Below are positions 7,607-16,199 of a DNA stretch of 44,828 nucleotides, in pieces. Position 1 is the stretch's first letter. Every line of letters begins with the position of its first letter. The position numbers and the translations under genes were made by a program. The notes beneath the pieces were generated by a model that was not told the origin of the DNA, made no database searches, and saw only the letters and a list, made by a program, of their open reading frames with translations. Origin of the DNA: Planifilum fimeticola (GTDB lineage Bacteria > Bacillota > Bacilli > Thermoactinomycetales > DSM-44946). The stretch covers positions 1 to 44,828 of the forward strand of contig NZ_PVNE01000031.1 of the NCBI RefSeq assembly GCF_003001905.1, given 5' to 3'.

Positions 7607-8807
7607 GTGGTTTGAGAGCGATACCGTATTAAAACTGGTTGCCCTCGGTTTGGCGATCATGCTGTGGATGACGGTGAATGAGAAGCCCTTTCCCTTTGCC
7701 CGGGGGGAGATGGTTCAGACCACCATTCGCAACGTGACGTTGGAGGTATTGTACGACCAGGAAAGTCTGGAGCTGACGGATGCGCCGTCCAACGTCAACC
7801 TGAAGCTCTCCGGGGATGCTTCCTCCATCAACCGCATCACTCCCGATTCGTACCGGGTCTATATTGATCTGAGAGACTTCGGTCCGGGCAAACATCGGGG
7901 CATTCCCGTCAAGTGGTCGGGATTTCCGTCCGGGGTGAAGGTGGAGGCCGATCCGAAGCAGGTCAGCGTGACGCTGGAGGAGAAGCAGCAAATCGAAGTG
8001 CCGGTTCAGGTGGACCTGGTCGGTGATCTTCCCAGCGGATTCAAGGCGGGAGAACCGGTGATCAAACCGACGAAGGTGTTGGTGAGGGGTTCCGAATCGC
8101 TTCTGGAGGAGGTGACGGCGGTCAAGGGGGTCGTCAACCTGGAGGGATCGACCGAAACCGTTTCCCGTTCCGTCGCGTTACAAGTGTATGGGGAAAACGG
8201 ACCTCTCCACAAGGTGGAAGTCACCCCTTCGGTGGTTGAGGTGGAAGTGCCGATCACGGCTCCGGACCGATCAATCCCCCTCAAAGTGGATGTGGCCAAA
8301 TATCCTCCGAAGGGATATGCCATCGCCGGCTTGACGGCCGATGTGGACCGGGTGACCGTGTACGGTCCGGAAGAGACCTTGAACGGACTGGAGGTTTATC
8401 CCGGACCTTCTCTGGATCTGTCCGGCGTAACCAAGGATCGCACCTTCGAGCTGCCCATTCCGCTGGTGGACGAACGCCTGAAGGTGCAGCCGAAGACGGT
8501 GAAGATTTCGGTTACCATCGTTAAAGCGGAGACGAAAAGGCTGAAAGGCGTGCCGATCCGCGTCAACGGCTTGGGAGACGGGCTCAAGGCGGACGTGATC
8601 GCTCCCGAAAGCGGCAAAGTCGATCTGGTGGTCATCGGGGCGCCCAAGCTGCTGGATAACATCAAGCTGCAGGATATCCGCGCCGTCGTCGATGCTTCCA
8701 ATTTGCCTCCGGGAGAGCACCTCCGTCCGATACGGGTCAACCTCCCTGCCTATGTCCAATTGAAGGGCGATCCGAATCTGGAAGCGCGAATACGAATCAG
8801 ACGATAA
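7599..8807 (+). CDS. cdaR: CdaA regulator CdaR (YbbR-domain protein)
   Basis: A membrane-anchored extracytoplasmic protein that modulates CdaA. The 402-residue product has one N-terminal membrane segment (about residues 10-25) followed by four repeats of the beta-rich YbbR domain. These are recognisable by recurring patterns such as the [15 protein letters not shown]-type segment and [15 protein letters not shown]. The ATG at 7599 lies inside the end of cdaA (8-nt overlap) with AAAGGGGG upstream, which indicates translational coupling. It ends with the basic IRIRR. Confidence 0.93.
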   Translation: MDKWFESDTVLKLVALGLAIMLWMTVNEKPFPFARGEMVQTTIRNVTLEVLYDQESLELTDAPSNVNLKLSGDASSINRITPDSYRVYIDLRDFGPGKHRGIPVKWSGFPSGVKVEADPKQVSVTLEEKQQIEVPVQVDLVGDLPSGFKAGEPVIKPTKVLVRGSESLLEEVTAVKGVVNLEGSTETVSRSVALQVYGENGPLHKVEVTPSVVEVEVPITAPDRSIPLKVDVAKYPPKGYAIAGLTADVDRVTVYGPEETLNGLEVYPGPSLDLSGVTKDRTFELPIPLVDERLKVQPKTVKISVTIVKAETKRLKGVPIRVNGLGDGLKADVIAPESGKVDLVVIGAPKLLDNIKLQDIRAVVDASNLPPGEHLRPIRVNLPAYVQLKGDPNLEARIRIRR

Positions 8808-8959
8808 AAGGGGTACAGTATTTCCAAGCGTCCCCGGGGCTGCTCTCTCCCGGGGATCCTTGTGACCGCCGCCGCTTGAGACGAATAAAGATGATGCGAG
8901 GAGAAAAGCGCGGTGACGCAGAGGCATCGTGGGACGTGGCTGTAGAAGGAGGATCAACT

Positions 8960-10297
8960 ATGGGGAAATACTTCGGAACTGATGGCGTGCGGGGGGTGGC
9001 CAACCGGGAACTGACGCCGGAGCTGGCTTTTCGTTTGGGACGTTGCGGTGCTTATGTCCTGACGAAGCAGGCGAAGAGGCCCCGGGTGCTCATCGGTCGG
9101 GATACGCGGTTGTCCGGGGAGATGTTGGAAGCGGGCCTGGTTGCCGGAATGCTTTCCATCGGCTGCGACGTGATCCGCCTGGGGGTGGTCACCACTCCCG
9201 GAGTGGCCTATTTGACCCGCGCGTTGGGGGCGGATGCGGGCGTGATGATCTCCGCCTCGCACAATCCCTTTACCGACAACGGGATCAAGTTTTTCGGTCC
9301 TGACGGGTTCAAATTGTCTGATGAAACCGAGACAGCCATCGAAGCGTTGCTGGAACAGCCGGATCAGCTGCCCCGGCCCGAAGGAGAGGGGATCGGCCGG
9401 GTAGAGGATCGTCCGCAGGAGGTGGAACGATATCTCGATCATCTGAAACAGACGATCGACACCGACCTGTGCGGTCTCAATCTCGTCGTCGATTGCGCCA
9501 ACGGTGCCGCTTTCGAACTGGCACCCCGCCTGCTCCGGGACCTCGGGGCCGACGTGATCGCCATCTGTTCCGCCCCCGACGGCACGAATATCAATGTGGA
9601 CTGCGGCTCGACCCATCCCGAACGGCTGCGGCGGGAAGTGAAGGCCCGCAAAGCCGATGCGGGACTTGCCTTTGACGGAGACGCGGATCGCCTGATCGCC
9701 GTCGACGAAACGGGACAGTTGGTGGACGGGGATCACATCCTTTGCATTTGCGGCGGGTATTTGAAGGAGCGGGGCAACCTGAAGGGGGATGCCGTCGTCG
9801 CCACCGTCATGAGCAACATCGGGATGTTCAAGGCCCTGGAATCGAAGGGGATCGCCGTCAAAAAGACCCGGGTGGGCGACCGCTACGTGATGGAGGAGAT
9901 GCGCAGGGGCGGTCACAACCTGGGCGGTGAGCAATCGGGTCACATCATTTTTCTCGATCACGGCACGACGGGAGACGGTCTGCTGACCGCCCTGCAGTTG
10001 CTCCAGGTGATGAAGGAGACGGGGCAGACCCTCGGCGATCTGGCCCGGGTGATGACCAAGTATCCGCAGCTGCTGGTCAATGTCCCCGTGAAGGACAAAA
10101 ACGGCTTGAACGGAAACGAGGCCATCGGACAGGCCGTCGCCAGGGCGGAGGAGCTCCTGGGGGATGAGGGCCGCGTCTTGATCCGCCCCTCCGGTACGGA
10201 GCCGCTGATCCGCGTGATGGCGGAGGGGCCCGATGAGGAGACGTTGAAGCGCTGCGTGGAGGAGATCGCCGAAACGGTCAAGCGGGAGCTGGCCTGA
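8960..10297 (+). CDS. glmM: Phosphoglucosamine mutase
   Basis: Interconverts glucosamine 6-phosphate and glucosamine 1-phosphate on the way to UDP-N-acetylglucosamine. The 445-residue length fits GlmM. Catalytic Ser100 lies in MISASHNP, the magnesium loop is FDGDADR, the sugar-binding loop GGEQSGH and the phosphate-binding loop [13 protein letters not shown] chose ATG 8960 because AAGGAGG precedes it and [12 protein letters not shown] is the conserved N-terminus; an in-frame start 84 nt upstream adds non-conserved residues. The 150-nt gap after cdaR holds a G+C hairpin at 8831-8856 without a T-tract. GlmM is also a known inhibitor of CdaA, which fits its place in the operon. Confidence 0.97.
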   Translation: MGKYFGTDGVRGVANRELTPELAFRLGRCGAYVLTKQAKRPRVLIGRDTRLSGEMLEAGLVAGMLSIGCDVIRLGVVTTPGVAYLTRALGADAGVMISASHNPFTDNGIKFFGPDGFKLSDETETAIEALLEQPDQLPRPEGEGIGRVEDRPQEVERYLDHLKQTIDTDLCGLNLVVDCANGAAFELAPRLLRDLGADVIAICSAPDGTNINVDCGSTHPERLRREVKARKADAGLAFDGDADRLIAVDETGQLVDGDHILCICGGYLKERGNLKGDAVVATVMSNIGMFKALESKGIAVKKTRVGDRYVMEEMRRGGHNLGGEQSGHIIFLDHGTTGDGLLTALQLLQVMKETGQTLGDLARVMTKYPQLLVNVPVKDKNGLNGNEAIGQAVARAEELLGDEGRVLIRPSGTEPLIRVMAEGPDEETLKRCVEEIAETVKRELA

Positions 10298-10437
10298 CAA
10301 AGGTTGGCGGTTTTTGGTTCGTGCCGAAATGCCACACGGAGTTCCGGTTTTTTGCATAATTTGTGGATATGTTGAGGGATTTTTTCGTGAAAGGGGGTGA
10401 GGCCCGAAAGCGAGGCCGGAGATAACTCAGGCTCCTT

Positions 10438-10616
10438 TGTCGTAAAGCGCCAGGACTGCGGCGGGGCAGCCGCAGTTGACGAGGTGGAGGTTGATCGAAC
10501 CATCGGCGGATGCCTCCCGGCCCGGCATCGGGGCCGCGGAGCCGGAGTGGAAAAGAGCGGGGCGACCCGTTTGACAACCCGCTCCGGCGCGATGCCCGGT
10601 TAACCGGACGGAGTTT
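10438..10616 (+). ncRNA. glmS self-cleaving ribozyme riboswitch
   Basis: The leader of glmS contains the ribozyme core: GCGCCAGGACTGCGG from 10447, then TTGACGAGGTGGAGGTT, then TCGGCGGATGCCTCCCGG. A 3' domain follows with pairing arms around CCGGAG and CTCCGG and the terminal GGTTAACC segment. Cleavage is expected between A10446 and G10447. The ribozyme uses glucosamine 6-phosphate as cofactor, so excess product cuts the glmS mRNA and leads to its decay. About 140 nt of leader lie 5' of the cleavage site, with small hairpins and no clear promoter, so the RNA may come from glmM read-through or a weak promoter near 10350. Confidence 0.95.
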
Positions 10617-10708
10617 AGACCCAGACAGAGAGAAGCGGAGAGGATCGCCGGCTCTTTTCAGGCGAGGGAGCAGGCGAGCCGGATGTTAAAGGGGGTTTTA
10701 CGGGAACG

Positions 10709-12535
10709 ATGTGTGGCATTGTCGGATATATCGGACCGAAACAAGCCCAGGGCATTCTCGTGGAAGGGCTTCGGAAGCTGGAATACCGTGGATATGATTC
10801 CGCGGGTCTGGCTGTGTACAACGGGGAAACGTTGGGAGTGTGCAAGGCGGAGGGTCGCCTTTCCGAGCTGGAGCACCGCCTCTCTCTCCGGTCGTTGCCC
10901 GGGCAGTTGGGAATCGGTCACACCCGGTGGGCGACCCATGGGAGGCCGTCGGATGAAAACGCCCACCCGCACATGGACATGGCGCAACGATTCGCCGTCG
11001 TCCACAACGGGATCATCGAAAACTATCTGGAGCTGAAGGAGGAACTCCTGGCCAAGGGCTGTTCCTTCCAGTCGGAGACGGATACCGAGGTCGTCGCCCA
11101 TCTGTTGGCCGATCAGTGGGATGGCGATCTGGTGTCCACAGTGCGGAAGGTGGTCCGGCGGATGAAGGGGGCCTATGCCCTGGCCATCGTCAGCGAATAC
11201 GAACCGGACAAATTGATCGCCGTCCGCCTGGCCAGCCCGCTGATCGTCGGCGTCGGAGAAGGGGAAAACTTCATCGCCTCCGACATTCCCGCCATCCTGG
11301 AGCACACGAGGGAATTCTATGTGCTGGAGGACGGGGAGATGGCCGTACTCACCCGTGACGATGTCCGTTTGATGAAGACGGACGGAGAGCCCGTCGAGCG
11401 GGAAACGCTCCGGGTTGACTGGGACATCGTCAAGGCGGAAAAGGGCGGTTACGATCACTTCATGCTGAAGGAGATTCACGAGCAGCCCCGGGCGATCCGC
11501 GACACCCTCACCGGACGGGTGAAGGGCGGGCAGGCGGATCTCTCCAGGGAAATCGCTTTGTCCCCGGAGGAGATCCGGGAGATCGAACGCATCCATTTTG
11601 TCGCCTGCGGTACCGCCTATCACGCCGGGCTGGTGGGCAAATACGTCATCGAGGAGCTGGTGCGCATTCCGGTGGAGGTGGACGTGGCCTCCGAATACCG
11701 TTACCGAAATCCGATCCTGACGCCGCGCACGCTGGTGGTGGTGGTCAGCCAATCGGGTGAGACCGCGGACACCCTGGCGGCCCTCCGGGAAGCGAAAAAA
11801 GCGGGTTCCCGGGTCTTGGCCATCACCAACGTGGTCGGCAGCACCGTCGCCCGGGAAGCGGATGATGTGTTCATCACCCAGGCCGGCCCGGAAATCGCCG
11901 TGGCTTCGACCAAGGCGTACACTTCCCAATTGATCGCCATCTACCTGCTGGGACTCTACCTGGCCCGGATCCGCCGTACCCGCTCCGAGGCGGAGCTGGC
12001 CGAAGTGGTGAAACATCTGGAGGAGCTGCCGGAACTGGCGGAGCGGACGCTGGAGATGGAGGACACCATCCGCCGTTTGGCCGCGGAGATCGCCAAGAAG
12101 GAAGATTTGTTCTACATCGGCAGGGGGCTGGACTATGCCGTCTCCCTGGAGGGTTCCCTCAAGCTGAAGGAGATCACCTACATTCACTCCGAGGCCTACA
12201 CCGCCGGCGAGCTGAAGCACGGGACATTGGCCCTGATCGAGGAAGGAGTGCCGGTGATCGCCCTCGCCACCCAGACGTCCCTCTATGACAAAATGGTGAG
12301 CAACATCGAGGAAGTGAAGGCCCGGGGTGCCCAGGTGTTGGGGCTGGCCCTGGAGGGGGACGCCGAGCTTCACAAATTGGCGGACGAGGTGCTGACCATC
12401 CCGCGCACGCTATCCTTCCTCACCCCTGTGTTGACGGTGATTCCCCTGCAGCTTTTGGCCTACCACGCCTGTGTCGCCAGGGGATATGACGTGGATAAAC
12501 CGCGCAACCTGGCGAAGAGCGTCACCGTGGAATAA
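10709..12535 (+). CDS. glmS: Glutamine-fructose-6-phosphate aminotransferase (isomerizing)
   Basis: Makes glucosamine 6-phosphate from fructose 6-phosphate and glutamine, the entry step to cell-wall amino sugars. The 608-residue protein starts MCGIVGYIG, with Cys2 the glutaminase nucleophile. The N-terminal class II amidotransferase domain (GHTRWATHG, HNGIIENY) covers about 240 residues. Two SIS domains follow, with FVACGTAYHAG, SQSGETADTL and EVASTKAYTSQ-type motifs and the C-terminal KSVTVE. AAGGGGGT precedes the start. It is controlled by the upstream ribozyme and ends in a strong terminator. Confidence 0.97.
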   Translation: MCGIVGYIGPKQAQGILVEGLRKLEYRGYDSAGLAVYNGETLGVCKAEGRLSELEHRLSLRSLPGQLGIGHTRWATHGRPSDENAHPHMDMAQRFAVVHNGIIENYLELKEELLAKGCSFQSETDTEVVAHLLADQWDGDLVSTVRKVVRRMKGAYALAIVSEYEPDKLIAVRLASPLIVGVGEGENFIASDIPAILEHTREFYVLEDGEMAVLTRDDVRLMKTDGEPVERETLRVDWDIVKAEKGGYDHFMLKEIHEQPRAIRDTLTGRVKGGQADLSREIALSPEEIREIERIHFVACGTAYHAGLVGKYVIEELVRIPVEVDVASEYRYRNPILTPRTLVVVVSQSGETADTLAALREAKKAGSRVLAITNVVGSTVAREADDVFITQAGPEIAVASTKAYTSQLIAIYLLGLYLARIRRTRSEAELAEVVKHLEELPELAERTLEMEDTIRRLAAEIAKKEDLFYIGRGLDYAVSLEGSLKLKEITYIHSEAYTAGELKHGTLALIEEGVPVIALATQTSLYDKMVSNIEEVKARGAQVLGLALEGDAELHKLADEVLTIPRTLSFLTPVLTVIPLQLLAYHACVARGYDVDKPRNLAKSVTVE

Positions 12536-12548
12536 ATGGAGGCAGGAA

Positions 12549-12584
12549 GAAAACCCCCGTTCCAATGCGGAACGGGGTTTTCCC
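12549..12584 (+). terminator. glmS terminator
   Basis: GAAAACCCCCGTTCC and GGAACGGGGTTTTC form a 13-bp stem with one bulged C around a 5-nt loop, followed by TTTTCCCTT. Confidence 0.8.
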
Positions 12585-12601
12585 TTGATTGCATAAAAAG
12601 C

Positions 12602-12645
12602 CGCTCCCGAAAAAAGGTTATAAACACAGATGAGTTTCGGGAGTG
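12602..12645 (+). promoter_or_regulatory. Dyad around the putative -10 and ribosome binding site of the GH18 gene
   Basis: CGCTCCCGAAA (12602-12612) and TTTCGGGAGTG (12635-12645) form an 11-bp inverted repeat with one G-U pair. It encloses TATAAA (12619-12624), a possible -10. The right arm contains the GGGAG ribosome binding site. It could be a repressor operator or, in a read-through transcript, a hairpin hiding the ribosome binding site. Confidence 0.4.
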
Positions 12646-12650
12646 ATTCG

Positions 12651-13781
12651 ATGCGACGCACCGTATTGATCGCCATGATTGCAGGAATGATCGTCGCCGG
12701 ATGCAATCAGGGGGCCCAACCCCGCCCCCAGTCCGAGCAGGCCCGGCCGCATCCCCCCTCCTATCAGCAGGTAGAGACGGAACATCCGAAAATCTCCGCC
12801 TCGCCGACGATCACGACGGTGGGCTTTCTGGAACCCGTCGATCCCAAGGAAGCGGGCGATGTGGTGGAAGATGTGGGCAAATACCTGAGCTATGTCGCCT
12901 TCTTCAGCTACCGGGTCAAGCCGAACGGCAGCCTGATTCCCCTGAAGGATGAACATCCCCTGCAGGTGACAAAAAAGCAGGGCGCCGTCCCCATGTTGGT
13001 GATTACCAACTTCGCCGGGGGGAATTTCCAGCCGGACATCGCCCACAGGATTTTCACCGACCGGTCGGCCCAGAGGCGGCTGATCCAGAGCGTGATCCGG
13101 GTGATGAAGGAAAAGGGCTACCGGGCGCTGAACGTCGATTTTGAACACATACGGGAAGAGGACCGGGATTTGTACAACCGCTTTCTGAAAACCTTTCTCC
13201 CGAGGATGAAACGGGAAGGCTTTGTCGTCAGCACCGCCTTGGCCCCGAAGTCGAGCGACCGGCAGGGCGGAGCCTGGCACGGCGCCCATGACTATGCCGT
13301 CCACGGAAAGCTGGCCGATTTCGTCATCCTGATGACCTACGAATGGGGGTGGACCGGCGGACCGCCCATGGCGGTGGCGCCCATTCCCCAGGTTCGGGAT
13401 GTGCTCAATTACGCCGTCCGGAAGATTCCAAGGAAAAAGATCGTGATGGGCGCACCTCTCTACGGCTACGACTGGACGCTTCCCTACCGGAAGGAAGGAC
13501 CTCCCGCCAAGAGGCTCTCCCCTAAGGAAGCGGCAGGCCTCGCCAAGATGAAGGGTGCTAGGGTGCTGTACAGCAACCGGGATCAGGCCCCGTATTATTA
13601 CTACCGGGACGATCAAGGGAAAGAGCACGTCGTCTGGTACGAAAACGAGGAGAGCATGCAAGCGAAGTTCAATCTGGTCAAGGAATACGGCCTTCGGGGG
13701 ATCAGTTACTGGGTCCTCGGGGAGGAATTTCCGCAGAACTGGCGCCTGCTGCAGGAGAACTTTCACGTCCGAAGACCGTGA
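12651..13781 (+). CDS. GH18-family lipoprotein (spore/cell-wall glycosidase-like)
   Basis: Probably an N-acetylglucosaminidase of the YaaH/SleL type acting on peptidoglycan outside the membrane. The 376-residue product starts at ATG 12651 with CGGGAG seven bases upstream; an ATG 21 nt earlier is possible. The signal peptide ends in lipobox VAGC with Cys18. The TIM-barrel carries the GH18 signature around RALNVDFEHI, with Glu165 the likely acid/base, and later ILMTYEWG, MGAPLYGYDW and GISYWVLG. LysM repeats found in SleL are absent and the lipid anchor takes their place. It stands alone between two terminators. Confidence 0.85.
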   Translation: MRRTVLIAMIAGMIVAGCNQGAQPRPQSEQARPHPPSYQQVETEHPKISASPTITTVGFLEPVDPKEAGDVVEDVGKYLSYVAFFSYRVKPNGSLIPLKDEHPLQVTKKQGAVPMLVITNFAGGNFQPDIAHRIFTDRSAQRRLIQSVIRVMKEKGYRALNVDFEHIREEDRDLYNRFLKTFLPRMKREGFVVSTALAPKSSDRQGGAWHGAHDYAVHGKLADFVILMTYEWGWTGGPPMAVAPIPQVRDVLNYAVRKIPRKKIVMGAPLYGYDWTLPYRKEGPPAKRLSPKEAAGLAKMKGARVLYSNRDQAPYYYYRDDQGKEHVVWYENEESMQAKFNLVKEYGLRGISYWVLGEEFPQNWRLLQENFHVRRP

Positions 13782-13799
13782 AAACCGACGGAAAAACGG

Positions 13800-13835
13800 A
13801 CAACTGCCCGGAATGCCGGGCAGTTGACATTTTTC
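13800..13835. terminator. Bidirectional terminator, GH18 gene and TipA-like gene
   Basis: CAACTGCCCGG (13801-13811) pairs perfectly with CCGGGCAGTTG (13816-13826), with ATTTTTC on the plus side and GTCCGTTTTT on the minus side. It lies between convergent genes. Confidence 0.8.
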
Positions 13836-13850
13836 TCCCGATCTTGCGGG

Positions 13851-14648
13851 TCAGCCTTTTTTGAAGATCTCCAAAGCCTTGTTGATAAAGGCTTCTTCCT
13901 CCTGAGTGTAGGGGCGGGGATAGGGGCTTTCCTTCAACCCTTCGGCCAGGCTTTGGCGGAGATCCTCATTTCCCTTGGTGAAGGCCTGGACCAGATCCCA
14001 CCATCGCTTTGCAAGCTCCTGCGCCTCCGGGTCGGAGGGGTCTTTCCCCTCCGCCACCAGTCGTTTCAGGAGGAGAATCACCTCTTTCCATTTCAGGGAG
14101 TCTTCCCGGGCCTGCTCTTCGGTATAACCGGGGTGAAGCTCCTGAAGCCGGTTCCGCTGCTCTTCGGTGTAGGTTTTCTCCATCCATTCCCGTCCCTTGG
14201 GTCCCCGGGCGATTTGGGAGGAGGTGTCGTAGTATTTTTCCCACCAGTCGTCGTCCTTTTCCAGCCGGATCACCCGGAGCAGATTCAGGATCGAACCCCA
14301 GTCGGGCTGCTTTTCCGACAGCATTTTTTCCACCTCACCGATGGCATCGATCGCCTGTTCGATCCGCTCTTTCTTGTCCTTCAAGATTTCCTTCTGCATG
14401 GCGAGCGACTCGGTGAGGGATTTCGGTTTTTCCAAAAAGCGCTTGATTTCGGTGAGGGAAAATCCGAGGAACTTCAGGCCCAGAATTTGCTCCAGACGAA
14501 ACAAATCCTCGTCGGTGTAGAGACGGTGCCCCCCGTCGGAGTGGTGGGAGGGTTTCAGCAGTCCTACCTTGTCGTAATAGCGGAGCGTCCGAATCGTGAC
14601 GAACGCCTTTTCAGCCAGCTGTCCCGTCGTGTAAAGGTTTTGCTTCAC
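13851..14648 (-). CDS. MerR-family regulator with TipAS-like drug-binding domain
   Basis: A 265-residue regulator. Residues about 5-75 are a MerR winged helix (YTTGQLAEKA, IRTLRYYDKVGLLKP, GHRLYTDEDL). A coiled-coil dimerisation helix follows at about 80-115 (KEILKDKKERIEQAIDAIG). The C-terminal 130 residues resemble TipAS: YTEEQRNRLQEL, then LKWKEVILLLKRL, then DPSDPEAQELAKRWWDLVQ. TipAS domains of TipA and Mta-like proteins bind thiopeptides and other drugs and then twist the promoter. Start GTG 14648 follows AAGGAGGG. The gene lies 23 nt downstream of an L11 paralogue on the same strand, so the two form an operon in which the sensor probably controls its own promoter at 15138-15168. The inducer is not known. 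Confidence 0.85.
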   Translation of the reverse strand: MKQNLYTTGQLAEKAFVTIRTLRYYDKVGLLKPSHHSDGGHRLYTDEDLFRLEQILGLKFLGFSLTEIKRFLEKPKSLTESLAMQKEILKDKKERIEQAIDAIGEVEKMLSEKQPDWGSILNLLRVIRLEKDDDWWEKYYDTSSQIARGPKGREWMEKTYTEEQRNRLQELHPGYTEEQAREDSLKWKEVILLLKRLVAEGKDPSDPEAQELAKRWWDLVQAFTKGNEDLRQSLAEGLKESPYPRPYTQEEEAFINKALEIFKKG

Positions 14649-14671
14649 GGATTGTCCCTCCTTTTTGCTAA

Positions 14672-15094
14672 TCAGTCCGCAATTCGGATCCCCATGTTGC
14701 GGGCGGTTCCTTCGATCATTTTCACGGCGTTTTCCAACCGGTTCGTGTTCAGATCCGGAAGTTTGATCTCGGCGATCTTTTCCAAATCCTTTCGCGAAAG
14801 GGTGGCCACGATTTCGTGACCCGGCCGGGCGGCCCCCTTTTCGATTCCCGCGGCCCGTTTGAGGAGAAAGGCGGTGGGGGGTGTCTTGGTCCGGATGGTG
14901 AAGGAACGGTCCTCGAACACGGTAATCTCCGCGGGGATGATCAGCCCCTGCTGTCCGGCGGTCAGTTCGTTATATTTCTGACAGAAAGCGAGCAGGTTGA
15001 TGCCCGTCGGAGCGAGATCCTTCCCCACTTTGGCCGGATTGGCTTTTCCGGCTTCCAACTCCAGTTTCAGCTTTCTGATCACGTTTTTTCCCAT
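14672..15094 (-). CDS. Ribosomal protein L11 paralogue with altered proline loop
   Basis: A 140-residue L11 homologue over its whole length (GKANPA, GLIIPAEITVFEDRSF, TKTPPTAFLLKRAAGIE, EGTARNMGI). It is away from the nusG-rplK-rplA context, so it is very likely an additional copy; the normal rplK is not in the window. Typical L11 reads NPAPPVGPALGQAGVN. Here it is NPAKVGKDLAPTGIN, so the Pro22-Pro23 pair is replaced by a single Lys and Pro26 is also lost. Substitutions in this loop give thiostrepton and micrococcin resistance, and L11-like TclQ/TclT serve as immunity proteins in thiocillin and micrococcin clusters (established knowledge). With the TipA-like gene downstream I infer inducible target replacement. 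ATG 15094 follows AAGGGTGATG. Confidence 0.85.
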   Translation of the reverse strand: MGKNVIRKLKLELEAGKANPAKVGKDLAPTGINLLAFCQKYNELTAGQQGLIIPAEITVFEDRSFTIRTKTPPTAFLLKRAAGIEKGAARPGHEIVATLSRKDLEKIAEIKLPDLNTNRLENAVKMIEGTARNMGIRIAD

Positions 15095-15098
15095 GTTT

Positions 15099-15113
15099 CA
15101 TCACCCTTTGATG
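15099..15113 (-). promoter_or_regulatory. Short dyad CATCA-AAGGG-TGATG at the L11 paralogue leader
   Basis: A perfect 5-5-5 dyad overlaps the ribosome binding site (AAGGGTG) of the L11 paralogue. The AAAGGGTG core also occurs at 15143-15150 and in the WYL-gene dyad at 16200-16216, so it may be a shared regulator site. Overlap with a Shine-Dalgarno sequence makes chance plausible. Confidence 0.3.
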
Positions 15114-15137
15114 CCATCAATGCGGCCCCTGTCACTT

Positions 15138-15168
15138 ACTGTAAAGGGTGACGCAACGTCAGTTGCAA
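15138..15168 (-). promoter_or_regulatory. MerR-type promoter with 19-bp spacer and palindromic operator
   Basis: Read on the minus strand: -35 TTGCAA (15168-15163), spacer of exactly 19 bp, -10 TACAGT (15143-15138). The perfect palindrome TGACGTTGCGTCA (15161-15149) lies in the spacer. A long spacer with a dyad inside it is the hallmark of MerR-family promoters, where the activator untwists DNA to realign the two hexamers. It precedes the L11 paralogue start by about 45 nt. The link to the TipA-like regulator is inferred from position. Confidence 0.7.
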
Positions 15169-15208
15169 GGGAGGATTTTCATCGGGGAAGGCCTGTTTCG
15201 CCTCCTTT

Positions 15209-16174
15209 TTATTCCGGTTTGTAGAGCTTCAACACCGACTCGGCCATATCCCGGATTTTTTTCCTCAGGGATCGGGGGGAGAGGACCCGAATCTGGCTGT
15301 GGAAGCCGAGGATGGTCTCCGCCGCCTCCTGTTCCGTATCAAACCGGAGGGTGACGGGGATCCATCCCCGCGCATCGGGCTTTTCCTCCTCCAGCAGTCG
15401 CACAAAACGGCCGGTGAACCGGATCCGCCGGAGCGCTTCCGGCGAAAGTTCCGCCCGGACGATGTACTCGGGCAGGTTTGCGACAAACCGGGCCTTGGAC
15501 CGCTTCCAATAGGAGGCGATCTCAAACCCCTCGGGGCGCGCAAAGCGCTCCTTCAGGATCTCGACAAACCGGATCCGGTTGAGCCTGTAGCTTCGGATTT
15601 CCCCCTCCCCGTCGGCGGCAACCAGATACCAGCCGCGCCCCCTCGCCACCAGGCCGAGGGGGTTGACTGTCCGCGTCTTTCGCTTTCCGTCCGCCCGTTC
15701 ATAATCGATCCTCAGTTTTCTCTCCTCCCAGACCGCCTGCAGGACGGGGGCAATCCAATCGGGTTTTTCGACTTTTTCCTTCCAGGGTTCCAGATCGATG
15801 TGGATGCGATCCCACAGCTTTTGGGCCCGGAGCTCCGCGGGGGAGGGAAGGTGGGGAAACAATTTTTTCCGGGCGATCCGAAAGGGCCGATCGATTCCCA
15901 AATCCTTCAGAAGGGTTTCCGGGAAGGGGAGAAAGAGGGAGGCAATCTCCTCCGTCGTCAAGGTGAGCAAGGTTTTTCGGTATTCGTCGAGCAGGCGCCA
16001 TCCCCCGTTTTTGCCCCGTTCCGCCACCACGGGGATTCCCAGGGCGCTGAGGTCGTTCAGGTCCCGCAAAACGGTCCGGCTGGATACTTCCAACTCCTCC
16101 GCCAGCTGCCTCGTGGTGACCTTTCCCCTTTGCTGTAGGAGGAGAAGCAGGGCCAGCAGCCGGTCCGCACGCAT
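15209..16174 (-). CDS. WYL-domain transcriptional regulator
   Basis: A 321-residue regulator. Residues about 1-58 are an HTH_11-type helix-turn-helix (RADRLLALLLLLQQRGKVTT, LAEELEVSSRTVLRDLNDL). A linker and a WYL domain follow (PLGLVARGRGWYLVAADG and EIRSYRLNRIRFVEIL), then a WCX-type C-terminus. WYL domains bind nucleic acid or small ligands. I chose ATG 16174 because GGAGG lies six bases upstream; ATG 16180 directly abuts that site and a further upstream start has none. It is divergent from a reductase gene with a dyad between them, and is followed in the same direction by the L11 paralogue operon with no terminator visible. Confidence 0.85.
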   Translation of the reverse strand: MRADRLLALLLLLQQRGKVTTRQLAEELEVSSRTVLRDLNDLSALGIPVVAERGKNGGWRLLDEYRKTLLTLTTEEIASLFLPFPETLLKDLGIDRPFRIARKKLFPHLPSPAELRAQKLWDRIHIDLEPWKEKVEKPDWIAPVLQAVWEERKLRIDYERADGKRKTRTVNPLGLVARGRGWYLVAADGEGEIRSYRLNRIRFVEILKERFARPEGFEIASYWKRSKARFVANLPEYIVRAELSPEALRRIRFTGRFVRLLEEEKPDARGWIPVTLRFDTEQEAAETILGFHSQIRVLSPRSLRKKIRDMAESVLKLYKPE

Positions 16175-16199
16175 GGCCATCCTCCTTTCTTTTTTAATT

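Noticed and set aside
8831-8856. Strong hairpin TCCCCGGG/CCCGGGGA between cdaR and glmM
   Set aside because: No T-tract follows and it lies inside an operon, so it is not called a terminator.
10658-12373. 571-codon minus-strand frame opposite glmS
   Set aside because: Antisense shadow of a well-supported gene, rich in His, Gln and Asp, typical of complement of GC-rich coding DNA.
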